DNA of 60,624 nucleotides from the NCBI GenBank assembly GCA_900155495.1, contig FTLJ01000576.1, forward strand, positions 1-60,624, given 5' to 3'. Below the pieces are notes generated by a model. The model saw only the letters and a list, made by a program, of their open reading frames with translations, ran no database searches and was not told where the DNA came from. Each line of letters starts with the position of its first letter. Positions within the stretch are counted from its first letter, which is position 1. Of the stretch, positions 45,246 through 56,768 are shown one piece after another. The translations under genes and the position numbers were made by a program. Origin of the DNA: Porogramme epimiltina (taxonomy: Eukaryota > Basidiomycota > Agaricomycetes > Polyporales > Polyporaceae).

Positions 45246-46325
45246 TTATGCCCCACGCCCTGCTGTTAACGCGCCCCATCCATCTTTCGTTACCCCAACC
45301 AAAGCCGGTAGACGTTCAAAGACGCCTCGTAACAGCTCCTCCTCCCGCGCCTTCAGCATATTCTTGCACGGCAGGCAGATCATGGGTACTTGCGTCTGTA
45401 GCGAAGGTATCCATGACGAAAACACGGAGGGCGAGCACAGCCCGGGCACTTCCCCACTGGCAATACGCTCGCGGAAGTCGTGGATCGAAGTCTTGCACCG
45501 TTTTGCTTGACAGCTGTCGTGCGGACCTATGTTAAACAGTGCGAGCGACGCCTGCGCGCATGCCTGTGCGAGCTGGCGCTGGGATTGCATACAGAGAGCG
45601 AGATCTGAGGTGGCGAGGGTGGCGATGGATCCGTCTCCCAATTCGTATCCTTTTGTGACGTCCCTTCCGAGTTGACAGATGTCCGCGAACGCGACGGGGA
45701 GGAGGTCGAGGGCGCCTACGAGACTGACTAACTCGATCACGTGGATGGCAAAAGGCATCCCAACGCGTCTTCTCTTTTGGTACGCTTCAAAGGTGCTTGG
45801 GTATATTTTGCGCAGATGACCCAGTGCCTGCTCTACGAGGTCTTCTACCTGGTACTTGTGTCCGAGGCGCACCCAGGCGGAGAGTGCGTGCACTGGTGGA
45901 AGGGGTGCCTTAAATAGTCTGCCAAAGTACGCGTCTAGGTGGGCTGTAGTTCCGGCGGAGGAATGAAAACATATGGACACTTACTGGAGTGTTTTGCTCG
46001 GCATCAATGCGCGGAGGAAGTACTTCAGGTCACAAGGACTGTCCGTCACGTTAATGACAGGGTGGGGAAGGGCAGAAGGTACAGAAGGCGGCTGGGGGAG
46101 GGAGAGCATGTCCTTGAAAACAGGAGAATGGTCCACAAGCGGCCCGTAGTAGATCTTGAACGCAACCTTGCCAGTCGTCAAATAGACAGTACCATCTTTG
46201 TACCAAAACTCATCGTCCCTAACCAATCCCTCCGTCTCGTCCAGCGGCTGAGCGTCCTGCGTAGAGTGCTCCTCCTCCTGCTCCGCCTCCAATCTTGCCC
46301 GTTTTCTGGTGACTCTTCCGGACAT
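45246..46325 (-). CDS. BTB/POZ domain protein 11
   Basis: Two exons (46325-45985, 45918-45246), 337 residues, 66-nt phase-2 intron. Start MSGRVTRKRARLE. BTB core: DEFWYKDGTVYLTTGKVAF, YYGPLVDHSPVFKDMLSLPQP, ending KYFLRALMPSK. Second exon: WVRLGHKYQVED, LVSLVGALD, the Cys pair CQAKRC, then ICLPCKNMLKAREEE and FERLPALVGVTKDGWG. The earlier acceptors CTACAG and CCTAG give stops, so the TTTGGCAG acceptor is used. All family landmarks present. Confidence 0.85.
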
Positions 46326-46687
46326 GGTGAAGCGAAGGCGCGGAAGCGAGACGCCGCGGGGAAGACAAGGAGGGCGAGGATGGATTCCGGGAGGCAATCA
46401 ATAGTGGGAAGGAAGCGCGATTCGCGCGAGGACGCGAGTCATCGCTGTAATCATTATGTAAGCACCACCCTAACAGTGAAATCTGGGGATCAAAAATGCC
46501 TCATCCCAGCACCGAGTCCTCGTCCTCCGCACAGTTTCGTTTATACTCTAGGAAATGCTCTCATACACCTTTATCAGTGATGCACCACATCATTAAGTTT
46601 CTGACTGGTTGGCCGCGAACATTACTGCCTTCTCAGGCGCTGCCGAGCGCGTTAAGTCGTCCTCAAGCTTACGCGACGTTCAACGCT

Positions 46688-47771
46688 CTAGGATGACATT
46701 ACCACGTAGGATGAAAATATATCTGCAAGAAGAGCATTGTTATGAAAGTCGTGCAGACACGTTCCGTTCAGCGTCTTTCCGGCCATCTTGTCCTTTATGA
46801 ATGGGTCCCAGCTGAGGAGGAACCGTGGGCCATTCCTTTCTGTGATCTTGTGGGCATCGTGTGCAATCGCCGCTAAACCTTCCTCGCATTCGACCATCGA
46901 CTCGCACGTCTCAATTGCAAGGGGACAGAATGTCTTCATCCAAAGGGTGGTGGCCATTTCAGCAAGCTGCTCCCGTCCATCCATGCACCGTTTGAGGTCG
47001 TCCGTAGTGAGACGTTCAACGGAGCCGCCCGGGCGCTTCCATCCGTCGAGGATCGTTCCTCCTCCAAAGCAAGCTAGGTAAAAGGCCACGGGGAGAAGAG
47101 AGGGGGTGTCGGTGAGCCGTGCGATGTTGATGACGCCGATCGGACTGTACCCTTCTCGAAGGAAGTCATCGTTTGAGTCGGTAAGGAGCTTATCGAGGCC
47201 GCCGACACGGCAATTGAAGTACTTTTTGAGACGGTGGACCCCCTCCTCTTCGACGTGCTCAATGTTGTACTTGTGTGCGAGGCGGATGGAAGCAAAGAGC
47301 TGATCGAACGACGACGATTTATGAGTGTGACTGGGAAACCCGTGGGAGACCCAAACATCAGTGCTACACCAAGGCTGATGAAGGGTAAAAGGCCTACATT
47401 TGACTAGTTTTCGGAAGCAATGTCCGAAGAAGGTGCCTCAGGTCGTGAGAAGAGTCGAAGAGACGGACGACGGGACAGCCGTCAAACACTTCGTCCGCGG
47501 TGGGAGATGCTACCGTGGCGAACATGTTGGCAAAAACTGTGGACTGTGCCGCAAGTAGGCCGCGGTATACACGAAATGCTGTATCTTCTGCGACAATGAC
47601 GAGGTTTCCGTCTGCGAGCCAGAACTCTTGATCGCGTTGCAGTTGTTTGAGGACAGGTTGCGATAAGCCTTGGCGGGAATCTAGCGGGGTGCCAGAGACT
47701 AAGCCTGCAGGCAATTCGGCTAAAGCATCGGTACGAGTACGCTTGGTGGGTCGTGCGTCGGGAGTTGGCAT
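46688..47771 (-). CDS. BTB/POZ domain protein 12, C-terminally shortened
   Basis: Two exons (47771-47398, 47330-46688), 338 residues, 67-nt phase-2 intron. Start MPTPDARPTKRTRT. BTB core: QEFWLADGNLVIVAEDTAF, VYRGLLAAQSTVFANMF, ending RHLLRTLLPKTSQ. Second exon: IRLAHKYNIE, VINIARLTD, CFGGGTILDGW, Cys pair CESMVEC, then CLHDFHNNALLADIF. There the protein ends; the usual RxxExR and WxxLPxxxGLxVEGW module is missing and no trace was found in the next 100 nt. The gene may be recently truncated or use another last exon. Confidence 0.8.
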
Positions 47772-48209
47772 GGTGCAGGTTATGGACGAGCGATGCGCCT
47801 TGAGACAGATGGGCTACGAAGGAAGTAGGTCTTATCTTGTCTGGGTTTTCAGTTTCAGGTCTTGTCCGTGTTTGTGACATCTGGTGGGTTGTGACTCGAC
47901 GTTACCGTACAATCGCGTTTGAGATAACATAGGGGTTATAGCTCCTCGTACAGTCACTAACTCGATCACAAGCCGTTACTTACAAACGGTGCATTCAATG
48001 CTATACGTGGATCCCATGCGGTCGGTGTGTGACGAAGTCACTGGTCACGTGCGGTGGATCACGGTGTGACTTGACGCGTTCCAAAAACCGCGGCCTGGAT
48101 GCGCAGTCGCGGTGACGCGCTTCTCCTAACCCCACGGCGACGTCAACGGGCCGCTCTTCTCGCCCTCGAGTCCCTTCACCGTTGCTTCGTCTTGTTTATT
48201 CAAACTAGC
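47772..48209. promoter_or_regulatory. Divergent promoter of BTB genes 12 and 10, with E-box and MCB
   Basis: 438 nt between two divergent start codons. CACGTG at 48046-48051 and ACGCGT at 48074-48079 lie about 130-165 nt before the rightward gene. GTGACGAAGTCAC at 48028-48040 is a further palindrome-like string. Confidence 0.45.
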
Positions 48210-49279
48210 ATGCCCCGCACGTCGCCCGCTCGTAAACGGGCGAGAACCCAAGAAGATATCGATGCCTCTTCCAATCCTGCCCACCCGAACAGCGAGAGAG
48301 TGAGGGATGAGGAGTTCTGGTACGAAGACGGCAACATCATCATCGTCACAGGCAACGTCGAATTCAAAGTCATCCGGGGTATCCTAATGGACCACTCGCC
48401 AATTTTCAAGGACATGCTTTCCCTTCCTCAACCCGCCTCGTGCGACCCGTCTGACATCCCCGTGGTCCCCGTCGATGATTCCCCCCAGGACCTGCGTCAC
48501 GTTTTCGGCGCTATAATGCCGAAAAGCAATAGCATGAAGTGTGTCCAGGCTTCTATGTACCTGCGTTATTCTTATCCTAAAGAAACGACAGCACACCGTT
48601 TGGCACGGAAAGCCCCTCCTTCCACAAAGTGTCTGCGCTGATACGGATCGGCCAGAAGTACGACATGACAACGATCCTACACCACGCGGTCGCGTTCCTC
48701 AAATCGTACTACACAGACGACTTCGACATATGGCAGAAGCGGTCCGGAAAGCTGGTTCCACCAGGATTCGATGACAGGCACGTCGTCGGCGTCGTCAATC
48801 TCGCACACTTCGTCAGCGAACCATCGATCTTGCCCACCGCAATGCTGGCATGCTGCATGCTCGAGGACATCGCTGTCGGGTTCGACCGAGAGGACGGAAC
48901 GCGCGAGCGTCTGTCGTATGATGACATTTCGCGGTGCTGGATTGCTCGAAGACGCCTCGCGGAAATTGGCATGGCTGTGACGGCGAAAATCAGCACCTCC
49001 CCCCGATGCGAAAAGGAATGTAGGCATTTGATGCAAGTAAACGCCAAGAGCTACATCATCCCTAAAACACCAAGCCCCGCAATGGACGACCCCTTCAGAC
49101 CCCGCGTCGAAATCTACAACCACTACACGCAAAATTATGAGCCGCTGTGCCAACCGTGCGAGGACAGCAGCCGCCCTGGTCAACTGAAAGAGAGCCGCAC
49201 TAATTGGTCATCCCTGCCGGCGCTCACGGGCTGTAGCGACTTGCTAGCCAGTGGATGGGGCGAACCCAGAAGCGCGTGA
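48210..49279 (+). CDS. BTB/POZ domain protein 10
   Basis: Two exons (48210-48538, 48592-49279), 338 residues, 53-nt phase-2 intron; the acceptor at 48591 restores the sequence TESPSFHKVSALIRIGQKYDM. Start MPRTSPARKRARTQ. BTB core: EEFWYEDGNIIIVTGNVEF, VIRGILMDHSPIFKDMLSLPQP, ending RHVFGAIMPKS. Then VVNLAHFVS, LACCMLEDIAVGFDREDG, a shortened Cys pair CEKEC, LCQPCEDSS and SSLPALTGCSDLLASGWG. The N-terminus is nearly the same as the surviving piece of gene 9. Intact by landmarks. Confidence 0.86.
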
Positions 49280-50115
49280 GGGAAAGTCGAGATGAGGATG
49301 CAGTCGGTGAGCCCGCAGCTGCGATCGGGACGTATCAATACGCTGACGTTGAGTTCTCCCTTCTTCTATCTAGCCCTCCCCTTCGTATAGCTGCCGCCCT
49401 CGCTGTGCTAATGACCGTATCACCATTATAATTTCGTATCTTACGCAACGCCAACTGTATCCTCTTCCTACGCACCGCGGTCTACAAGGCGATGACGCCC
49501 GCAGATCGCACCCGGGGAGGGGGGGGGCTTGAGCGGCGATTCCGCTCCCCCCATGTGGAACTCTATCTGTCCCCCCTCCCCGGCGACACAATGTATCAGT
49601 ACAGCATCGCGGACGCTACACCTTTTACAGCGCGCGCAGCGCTACAGTTGACGCGCGGAGCCGCGAGCTTCGCCCGTCGCGTGTGTCAGAGCCCCTGGTG
49701 GTCGGTGGCGCGTGCCGGCGGTGGGGGTGGCTTGCGCCATAGAGGCTGAGCCCAGCCCGTGCACGTCGGGATGTAAAGCGAACGTAAAGTAGGCATTGCA
49801 TGTCGTTACAACTAGTATGCGCGAACGAGGCGGCCGTAGTCCCAAAGTTGAAAGCCCCAGGTCCAAGACGGACGAGCGCGTGAAGTATCGTACTACGAAA
49901 AAAAGGTCAAACTTGAAGAATAGGGGTGGTGTGCATATGACAAGAAACAAGACGCCTGTTCAGAGTTCAGAGAGTGGCGCGCGCAGGCCACGGGCCGTCA
50001 GTCAGCCACGGACGACGAGCGGGCAGACAAGGTGCGAAACACTCACCCGCGGTATCGTACAACTACGCCCTTCCCCGCCCTCCCCAGCCAAGCTCCACGC
50101 GCAGGCGGCCAAGAC
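49280..50115. other. Intergenic, GC-rich, no gene seen
   Basis: 3' flanks of two converging genes. It contains a run of nine or more G near 49515 and other low-complexity GC tracts. No exon was supported. Confidence 0.4.
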
Positions 50116-51853
50116 TTATACCTCCCCGCCCTGCGCGCGCGGCAGTACGAGCGACTCCTCGCTCGCGTCCGCGCTCGTCCCTGCCCTCTCCGCGCCTTCC
50201 ACCGGCGAATCCAGCTCCTTCCCCTTCTCCAAGTCATCCTCCGTGCCCTCCCTCCCGATCACAAACACCGCGCCCTGCCTCTCGACGGCCGTGATGTCGC
50301 TGTCGCCCCGCCGGTGGTCCATCGGCTCGAAACGGAAGTCGAGCGAGCGCTCCATCTTCGCGTCCTCCACCGCGAGCGCCTTCTCCGGATCCGCGCCCTT
50401 GTCCGCGCCAACGTCGGCGTCGGCGTAGCCGAAGTCGCCGCTGCGCGCGACGAGCGTCGCGGAGTGGCGGCGCTCGCGCGTGCGCCGCGCGAGCATCGGC
50501 GCGGTCGAGCCGACGGTCGTGCGTCCCGCGGAGGAGGCCGAGGAGACGGCGTGCGACTCGGGGCGCGAGTCGCGCGTCGCGTTGTGCGCGACGCGGATCG
50601 CGATGAACGAGAACACGAGGCCCTGCGGGTGCACGCGTCAGCTTCTTCGCGTGCACGAGGATATGGGAGGGAAGGGGAGAGGGGAAGGGCACGCACGATG
50701 AGCGAGGGGAAGAGGTTGAGGCACGTCGGGTAGCCGATCGCGGTGCTGTTCGCGAAGGTGATCACTAGCGACACGCCGGCCGCGGTGTAGATCGCGGTCG
50801 ACTGCACGGTCGCCTCGATCACCTTCCAGACCTTGCGGTTCTTGCGGGGGGTGACGACGCGGAACTCGCGGCTCAGGTAGAACACGCGCCACACGATCAG
50901 GACTGCGTGGGAGAGCGCGCGGGACGTGCGCGGTGGTTCCGGTTCCAAACGGAGCAGGAACAGATGGTGGGAGGTTGGAGATCGCGGAAGAAGGGTCCAG
51001 CAGGGACGGCGTGAGCCATGGAGTTTACGGAGAACTGATTCAGGGGAAGAAGGAAGGGTCGAGACTTACCGGTGCAGATGATGTTAATAAAGATCGACAG
51101 CACGTAGAACGCAACCGACATGTAGAAGCCGGTAAGCCCGAGGAAGGTCGATGCGTACCCAATCACTGCACGCGCGCGCGCAATGTGAGCAGAGCTTTCA
51201 GGGAAGGGAGATCGGAGGATCTGGCGCACCAGCATCCGCCCACAGCAGGAATGTTGGCAGCAGGACCGCCGTCCAGCTGGAGTTGAACACTCTGTACAGG
51301 CGGTAGATCTGATCGCGGAGAGGTAAATGAACAGCGACGAAGGTGGGAGGCAGGGTTCTCACCAAGAAGCCGTCGCCTATGAGCGTCTGGGAGACGTAAA
51401 GCATAAATTTCGCTGCCTCGATTGCCTTCGTAGAGTGTAAGAAGCCTTCGTGCGCAGCTACGATGTCGAGGATGAGGTGCTGTAACCGAGGGGTCAAGAT
51501 CGGACAGATCGTGGGTACCATAAGATGCCGTACCGTTGCTGATAGGAGAAACATGAGAGTGTTTGCCACCACCAGAACAACGTTAGTCGTTTGTCGTCGC
51601 TTCTGTGGGTGAGCGCGGCATAGCATGATCCATGTTCCATAGCCGAATGTCACGACATTTGCCCCGAAGAAAATGACCTCCAGGATAAGCGCGACGACGT
51701 AGAACGTGTGAGAGCCGGGGCCTACGAAGCTCTGTGGGATGTGGTGCAGAAGGGTGCATTAGAAGGGTCCTTGTCAGTGTCTGAACGAACGTTATAGTGC
51801 ACGCGGGGAAGGGTACGTACCCCGATGGCGTCCGCTGATAGTGACACGGTCAT
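50116..51853 (-). CDS. Seven-segment membrane protein (family copy G)
   Basis: Start MTVSLSADAIG at 51853, spliced to SFVGPGSHTFYVVALILEVIF. Blocks: FGANVVTFGYGTWIM, AAKFMLYVSQTLIGDGFL, IYRLYRVFNSSW, then VIGYASTFLGLTGFYMSVAFY, NRKVWKVIEATVQSTAIY, LNLFPSLI and GLVFSFIAIRVAHNATRD. A long polar tail of about 150 residues follows, with ERRHSATLVARSGDFGY and many Glu/Asp, ending at 50116. All junctions used are GT-AG. The tail is the longest of the family here and is extremely GC-rich at third positions. Seven hydrophobic segments; function unknown. Confidence 0.75.
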
Positions 51854-53475
51854 GGCGGGGAGCGAGGGCGTCAGGCCGAAGAGGCGGAGGATGTGCGGGT
51901 GCGCTCTGTATATATGGCCCGGCATGCGACGAGACGCTTGGGCCGGGACGGCGAGCGCTCAGGGGCACCGCGGAAGGGGCAAGTGCTCAGGCCGGCCCAT
52001 GTACAAGACGTAAACGAGAGAGTTCGGAGGGCCCGCGCATGACCGCTGGGTTTGATGTCGCGCCCACAATGGCTCGTTTCGCCCTCCGACAAGGCGATAC
52101 GCAATGCCGGCGTCGAGCCCGAGGAAGCGCGGCGTCCACGGCTGGGTGCCTCGACGAAGGAATGCACAGCCAGGTCCCCACAAGACGCCCGGAGCTGTCA
52201 CTAGAACCGGTTAGAGAATGCCGGCGTCGAGCCCGAGGAAGCGCGGCGTCCACGGCTGGGTGCCTCGACGAAGGAATGCACAGCCAGGTCCCCACAAGAC
52301 GCCCGGAGCTGTCACTAGAACCGGTTAGAGAGCTTTGAAAGTAATACGGTCGCGATTAGTGCGCTACTTACTTTGATTGTCGAAGGTTCAGATAGGACCG
52401 ATGTGGCTTAACGTTGGGCTAGAGGGCTTTGAGCGCGAGATGGAGGCACCGAATCAAACGCTTCGACGTTTCGCATGTGGCGTGGCTTTGAGTGCTGCGG
52501 CCATGTGTTCTCTCTTCGCGGACTCGAAAACTCACAGACTTTGGTGGTATCGGTGATTCTAGCCGGGTCACAGAAGAGCACTGTATACGGGGAGATCATG
52601 AGATCAGGACAGATCAGGACTTAGATGTCGCATGGTGGACTCTCTCCGCACACAACCGCCGCCGACACACACCGCATCGCACGCCGCTCAAAAGAAACTA
52701 GCCCTAATACGTTTGAGGGCGCTGGATTGACACATGATATAACGAGCTACACAACGCCTCTCTACCATTCATCTCTCAGGATGGGGTCCCGAGCAGACGC
52801 AGGCTACTTGGCAGCACTCCACAGGGACAGGGGGAACACATGTGCATGAGGGAATGGCTTCGCACCTTCTCGTGGGACGGGCGGCGAGGCCCAAACCCGT
52901 AAGAATCATTGGACTCCTTCCCCCCGGCTCCGGTCGGATGTTCTGCAATCTGTTCTGCGTACAGAGTTTGAGCACTGCAACAAGACGCATAGCACCTGGC
53001 ACGAGCTTAGATTGTTGATGGGGCCGAACCTAGAGGACGTGCAAGGGAACTTACAGTGCTGAGTCTAATACGTGGCATGGCGGCCCCTGGCGGGAAGAGG
53101 CGTATATTAAGGACCTGATCGGGACCGCGCACGGTCGCGCCCGCGATTTCTGAGAACAAGACACGATGAGGGATCGAGCGAAAGAGAACAGGCGAGGACA
53201 TCGGGTGCGGAGGAAGCGGTGAGTACGGCTCTGGCTGAAGGTACAACCAAGTCGAGGGCGCAAAGCTCGGGATGGATGTCGTGGGTCGGACGCCGGCTTC
53301 GGCACCGAACGGAACAGGCGGTCCGAGAGGAGTTTGGTGACGTCACTGCAGGCACACGACGCACGCAGCGCGCTGACGAGCACAGAAGTCCGATACATTA
53401 TCCATATGCTACATCCTCTACCAAAAGTCCTAGAGAATACAATAATTATATGCGGGAGACTAACACTCGACATGC
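51854..53475. other. Intergenic, 1.6 kb, contains a 114-bp tandem duplication
   Basis: No gene was supported; open frames are short and without motifs. The exact tandem repeat at 52103-52330 is listed separately. GATCAGGACA is doubled near 52606. Confidence 0.45.
52103..52330. repeat. Two exact 114-bp tandem copies
   Basis: 52103-52216 and 52217-52330 appear identical, starting AATGCCGGCGTCGAG and ending ACCGGTTAGAG. The period is divisible by three, so one plus-strand frame repeats 38 residues, but no gene is supported around it. Confidence 0.9.
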
Positions 53476-54615
53476 TCATGGCGAGCTGTACGACGACTCC
53501 GTCTTCTGCCCCCATCCCTCCACGTGAACGCCAATGAGCTCGGGGAGGCGCTTGAATGCACTGCGCCTCTCCTTCGAAAAACCTGTTTTGAGTGCACTGA
53601 GGCAGGGGGAGCAGAGATCCGGTATATCCTTTCGGACCAGGGGCAATAGATCTTGGAAGGCGTCCGGCGTGTAAAGGTCGCTGATCCTACCCGCTTTCAG
53701 CCTCCTGTAGAAACCTTTGAGACGGCGGCGGTCGGTGTATTCTTCGTCGGAGTACCAGTCCGACCCTGAGCTGTTGCCGTCGTAGTAATGGCTGCAGGCG
53801 AATATCGGGTTGAGGTCTATAACGCGCAACATCGCCTGCACCCGCGCTTCGATGAGCGCCTGTTGCGCCTGTATGCAGAGCTTGAGGTCGGGTGGGCTGA
53901 GGTATTCGTGCGTGCCGTCGTCGTCGGTGAAACCATCTATAACGCTGGGACCCAGCTTACAACACTCCATAAAGGCCACCGGAAGCAGGGCGTCTGCACC
54001 CACTAGCCGGGCCAGGTTGATTACACCAATAGAGACGACGGGGGCATACGGCGCGCCAATCTTCCAAGCGTCGTAGTCGTCGGGGTATCGCGTGCGGAGG
54101 TATGAAACTGTCTCTTTTACGAGCGCATCCATTTGGTACTTGTGTCCAAGTCGGATACAGGCAGATATCGTAGGGTACGAGAGAGACCTTTGGACCATAC
54201 TGGGGCGCGTCAGCTTTCGCTCGCTGCCTGCTAAATTCGAATGGCTCTTTGCCACTCACCGGACCTCCTTTCTCCGAGGCATCAGCGCGAGTAGAACATG
54301 CTTCAGATGCGCCGGAGAGTCCTGGAGATGTACGACTGGGCACGGTGGTGAGGCGAACGATGAGGCCGGCGAGCTGGTCTCTGGTTGTGGGAAGGAGAAC
54401 ATGTCCTCGAAGACGGCGGAATGGTCTGAGAGGAGCCCTCTATAGACTTTGAACGCAGTATCACCTGCTAGAAGGATGATAGTCCCGTCCTCGTACCACA
54501 GCTCCCCATCCTTCTTTACCCCCTCGATGTCGTCCTCACCCACCACCGCCTTCCCTCCCGGCTTCTCTCCGCTAGCCTCCAGCCGTGGTCGCTTCCGGGG
54601 GACTCCTTCGGACAT
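53476..54615 (-). CDS. BTB/POZ domain protein 13 (acidic-linker subgroup)
   Basis: Two exons (54615-54260, 54199-53476), 359 residues, 60-nt phase-2 intron. Start MSEGVPRKRPRLE. BTB core: GELWYEDGTIILLAGDTAF, VYRGLLSDHSAVFEDMFSFPQP, ending KHVLLALMPRRK; Leu replaces Phe in EFW. Then IRLGHKYQMDALV, VINLARLVGADALLP, CCKLGPSVIDGF, and an acidic stretch with SSGSDWYSDEEYTD where other members have their first Cys pair. LCSPCLSALKTGFSKERR, FKRLPELIGVHVEGWG close the protein. With genes 14 and 15 it forms a same-strand tandem trio with the same architecture. Confidence 0.86.
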
Positions 54616-55133
54616 GAGGCTAGGGGGATGAGCGATATTGATGGCAGAATAAAAGTCCCAGAGATGCTAGAAGTGGCGCGGGCAAGACGAAGACGACAAG
54701 GCAGGAGGCCAAGCCCTAGCCTAGGATTTCTGCGACGACGTCCCCGGCATTGTGACGCCCGTGACGCGACGGTTCCGTTACGCTCTCTCCCTCAGTGTGA
54801 CCTTGTCACCGTATTCCTTGGAGTTCAGGCTTCCGGATATGTCCTCACCTCCCCGTTCGGCGACACAAACACTAACGGCCGTCAGAGTGTGCTAAAACAT
54901 CATACAGTGCTCCCACAAAGACCGCTGAGCGAATACTGTTAACGCGAGACCTTCATTAACGTCCGAAAGACAAAGGTACAATAGGGTGACGCAAGCGAAT
55001 CATATACATGTTCAACAAGATCCGGCAGCTGCAATAGATCTTCATTCCTCCACTAGCGCAGTGAGCATCGCGAGATAGGACCGTCGGCTCAGTTAGAGGA
55101 TTGGCAATCGACGCGACGGTCAGACTCACCAGT
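54616..55133. other. Intergenic between BTB genes 13 and 14
   Basis: Promoter of gene 13 and 3' flank of gene 14. TGACGCGACGG near 54769 resembles the MCB-containing stretch upstream of gene 14 but lacks an exact ACGCGT. Confidence 0.4.
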
Positions 55134-56267
55134 TCAACGTGGACGCGACGGAGGCGTCCTCTGCCCCCATCCGTCTACTCGGATACCGACAAGCTCCGGA
55201 AGATGCTTGAACGTGGCGCGTTGCTCTTGCAGGAGCCTATCTTTGAGCATCTTCTCACACGCTGTGCATAGGCCGGGCGTATGCCGTTTCATCAGAGAAA
55301 CGAAGTTTGTCATAAAGGGATTTGGTGTGTATAGTCTGTTGATCTTGCCCTTTTTCAGATCCTCGAAGAAGCATTCCAGGATAACGGAGTCGTTTCCTTC
55401 CTCGGCGTCTGTTTCGGAGTCGGTTTCATCCTCGGAGTTCAAGTCGTCTAAATCTGCGTGATTACAATCGGGCGCAGGGCCAGTGTTAAACACACGTAGA
55501 GCGATTTGTACCCTGGCCTTCGTGAGTTCTCGTTGCGCGCGGATGTAGATCTTGAGATCACGTGGACTTAAGTATTCCACAGTTCCGTCAGGATTACGAA
55601 GCCCGTCAGCAACATCGGGTCCGAGTCTGCAGCATTCCAAAAAAGCGGCTGGGAGAAGAATATCGGCACCGGCGAGCCGAGCGAGGTTGATAACCCCGAT
55701 AGCGTAGGGGGGGAGGAATGGTTTGGCCGTTTTCCAAGTTTCGTAGTCGTCGGGATACAGTGTACGAAGGTACGCAACGCACTCCTTGACGAACGCGTCC
55801 ATTTGATATTTATGACCGAGACGGATGTATGCAGAGACATCGTGATATGTGAGATAGTTCTGGACCATACTAACACGTGTAAATTTTCCTTCGGCCGTGT
55901 CGTGCGAAGTGTTTACTCACCAGACTCGCTTACTCGGCATCAGCGCGAGCAAGACACACCTCAGATCGGTCGGCGAGTCGGTGAGATGGACAAGAGGACA
56001 TGACGAGGCCGGTAGGGTGGGTTCCGGTTGAGGGAGAGAGAACATGTCCTTGAAGACGGGGGAGTGATCGCAGAGAGGCCCTCTATAGACTTTGAACGCG
56101 GTGCCGCCCGCCACGAGAATGATGTTTCCGTCTTCTTGCCACAGCTCCTCGTCTCTCTTCAGCCCTGCGAGTTCGTCATCTGCCACCACCGCACCGTCCG
56201 GCCCCGTTCCTTCAAGCTCCGCTTCGGCCTCCAATCGCGCTCGTTTTCTTGTAATCCTTTGTGACAT
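55134..56267 (-). CDS. BTB/POZ domain protein 14 (acidic-linker subgroup)
   Basis: Two exons (56267-55921, 55869-55134), 360 residues, 51-nt phase-2 intron. Start MSQRITRKRARLEAE. BTB core: EELWQEDGNIILVAGGTAF, VYRGPLCDHSPVFKDMFSLPQP, ending RCVLLALMPSKR. Then IRLGHKYQMDAFV, VINLARLAGADILLP, CCRLGPDVADGL, and an acidic stretch LNSEDETDSETDAEEGND. It ends with LCTACEKMLKDRLLQEQR, FKHLPELVGIRVDGWG. The promoter carries one E-box and three MCB-like sites. Confidence 0.87.
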
Positions 56268-56768
56268 GAGGGACGAGGGTGGTTCGCCGCAGGAAGGGAA
56301 GATTCAAAGAAGAGGAACAAAAGACTAGTTTAGCAGACACGCCTTTCAGCGACAGAGACGCGGCCTGACTCGGGAGCTGAGCACAAGGTCAGGAGTCTCC
56401 GAGCCATGCCGTCACGAGTGACACGACGCGTCCCGTTAGTGACACAACGCGTCTGCACGTGACGCGTGTTACTTCAGGCGCCAAGCTCGTTTGTGCCGCG
56501 GCGCCTGACAATGACGTCGAACAGAAACAACCCCTCTGTTCTAGCTCTAAAGTCCAAGGAATAGGATTTTCTGTGGTGAGGGTGGAGAAATTCTATTGCA
56601 GAAGTTATGTTACACCTAATGAAAATCATAGCAAATGAAAACAACAATATTATGCGATCGTCGCGTTCCGTAACTGTAGAAAATAGATGAGGATTGATCC
56701 CAGATCAGTACGCAGAGCGATACGTACTAGCCCATCCGCACAACACTGGACAGCGTCATAGAGACTGT
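56268..56768. promoter_or_regulatory. Promoter of BTB gene 14 with three MCB-like sites and an E-box
   Basis: ACGCGT at 56426-56431, 56447-56452 and 56462-56467, and CACGTG at 56456-56461, all within 42 nt and 160-200 nt upstream of the start at 56267. This is the densest such cluster in the window. Confidence 0.5.

Noticed and set aside
49974..50733. Large open frames on the plus strand opposite membrane gene G
   Set aside because: They are antisense shadows of a very GC-rich coding tail; no motifs, and the minus-strand gene has consistent splice sites and family homology.
51841..52338. Plus-strand frame with two 38-residue repeats as a repeat protein
   Set aside because: The repeat is a 114-bp DNA duplication that is open in several frames; the frame starts inside the 5' end of gene G on the opposite strand and shows no domain.
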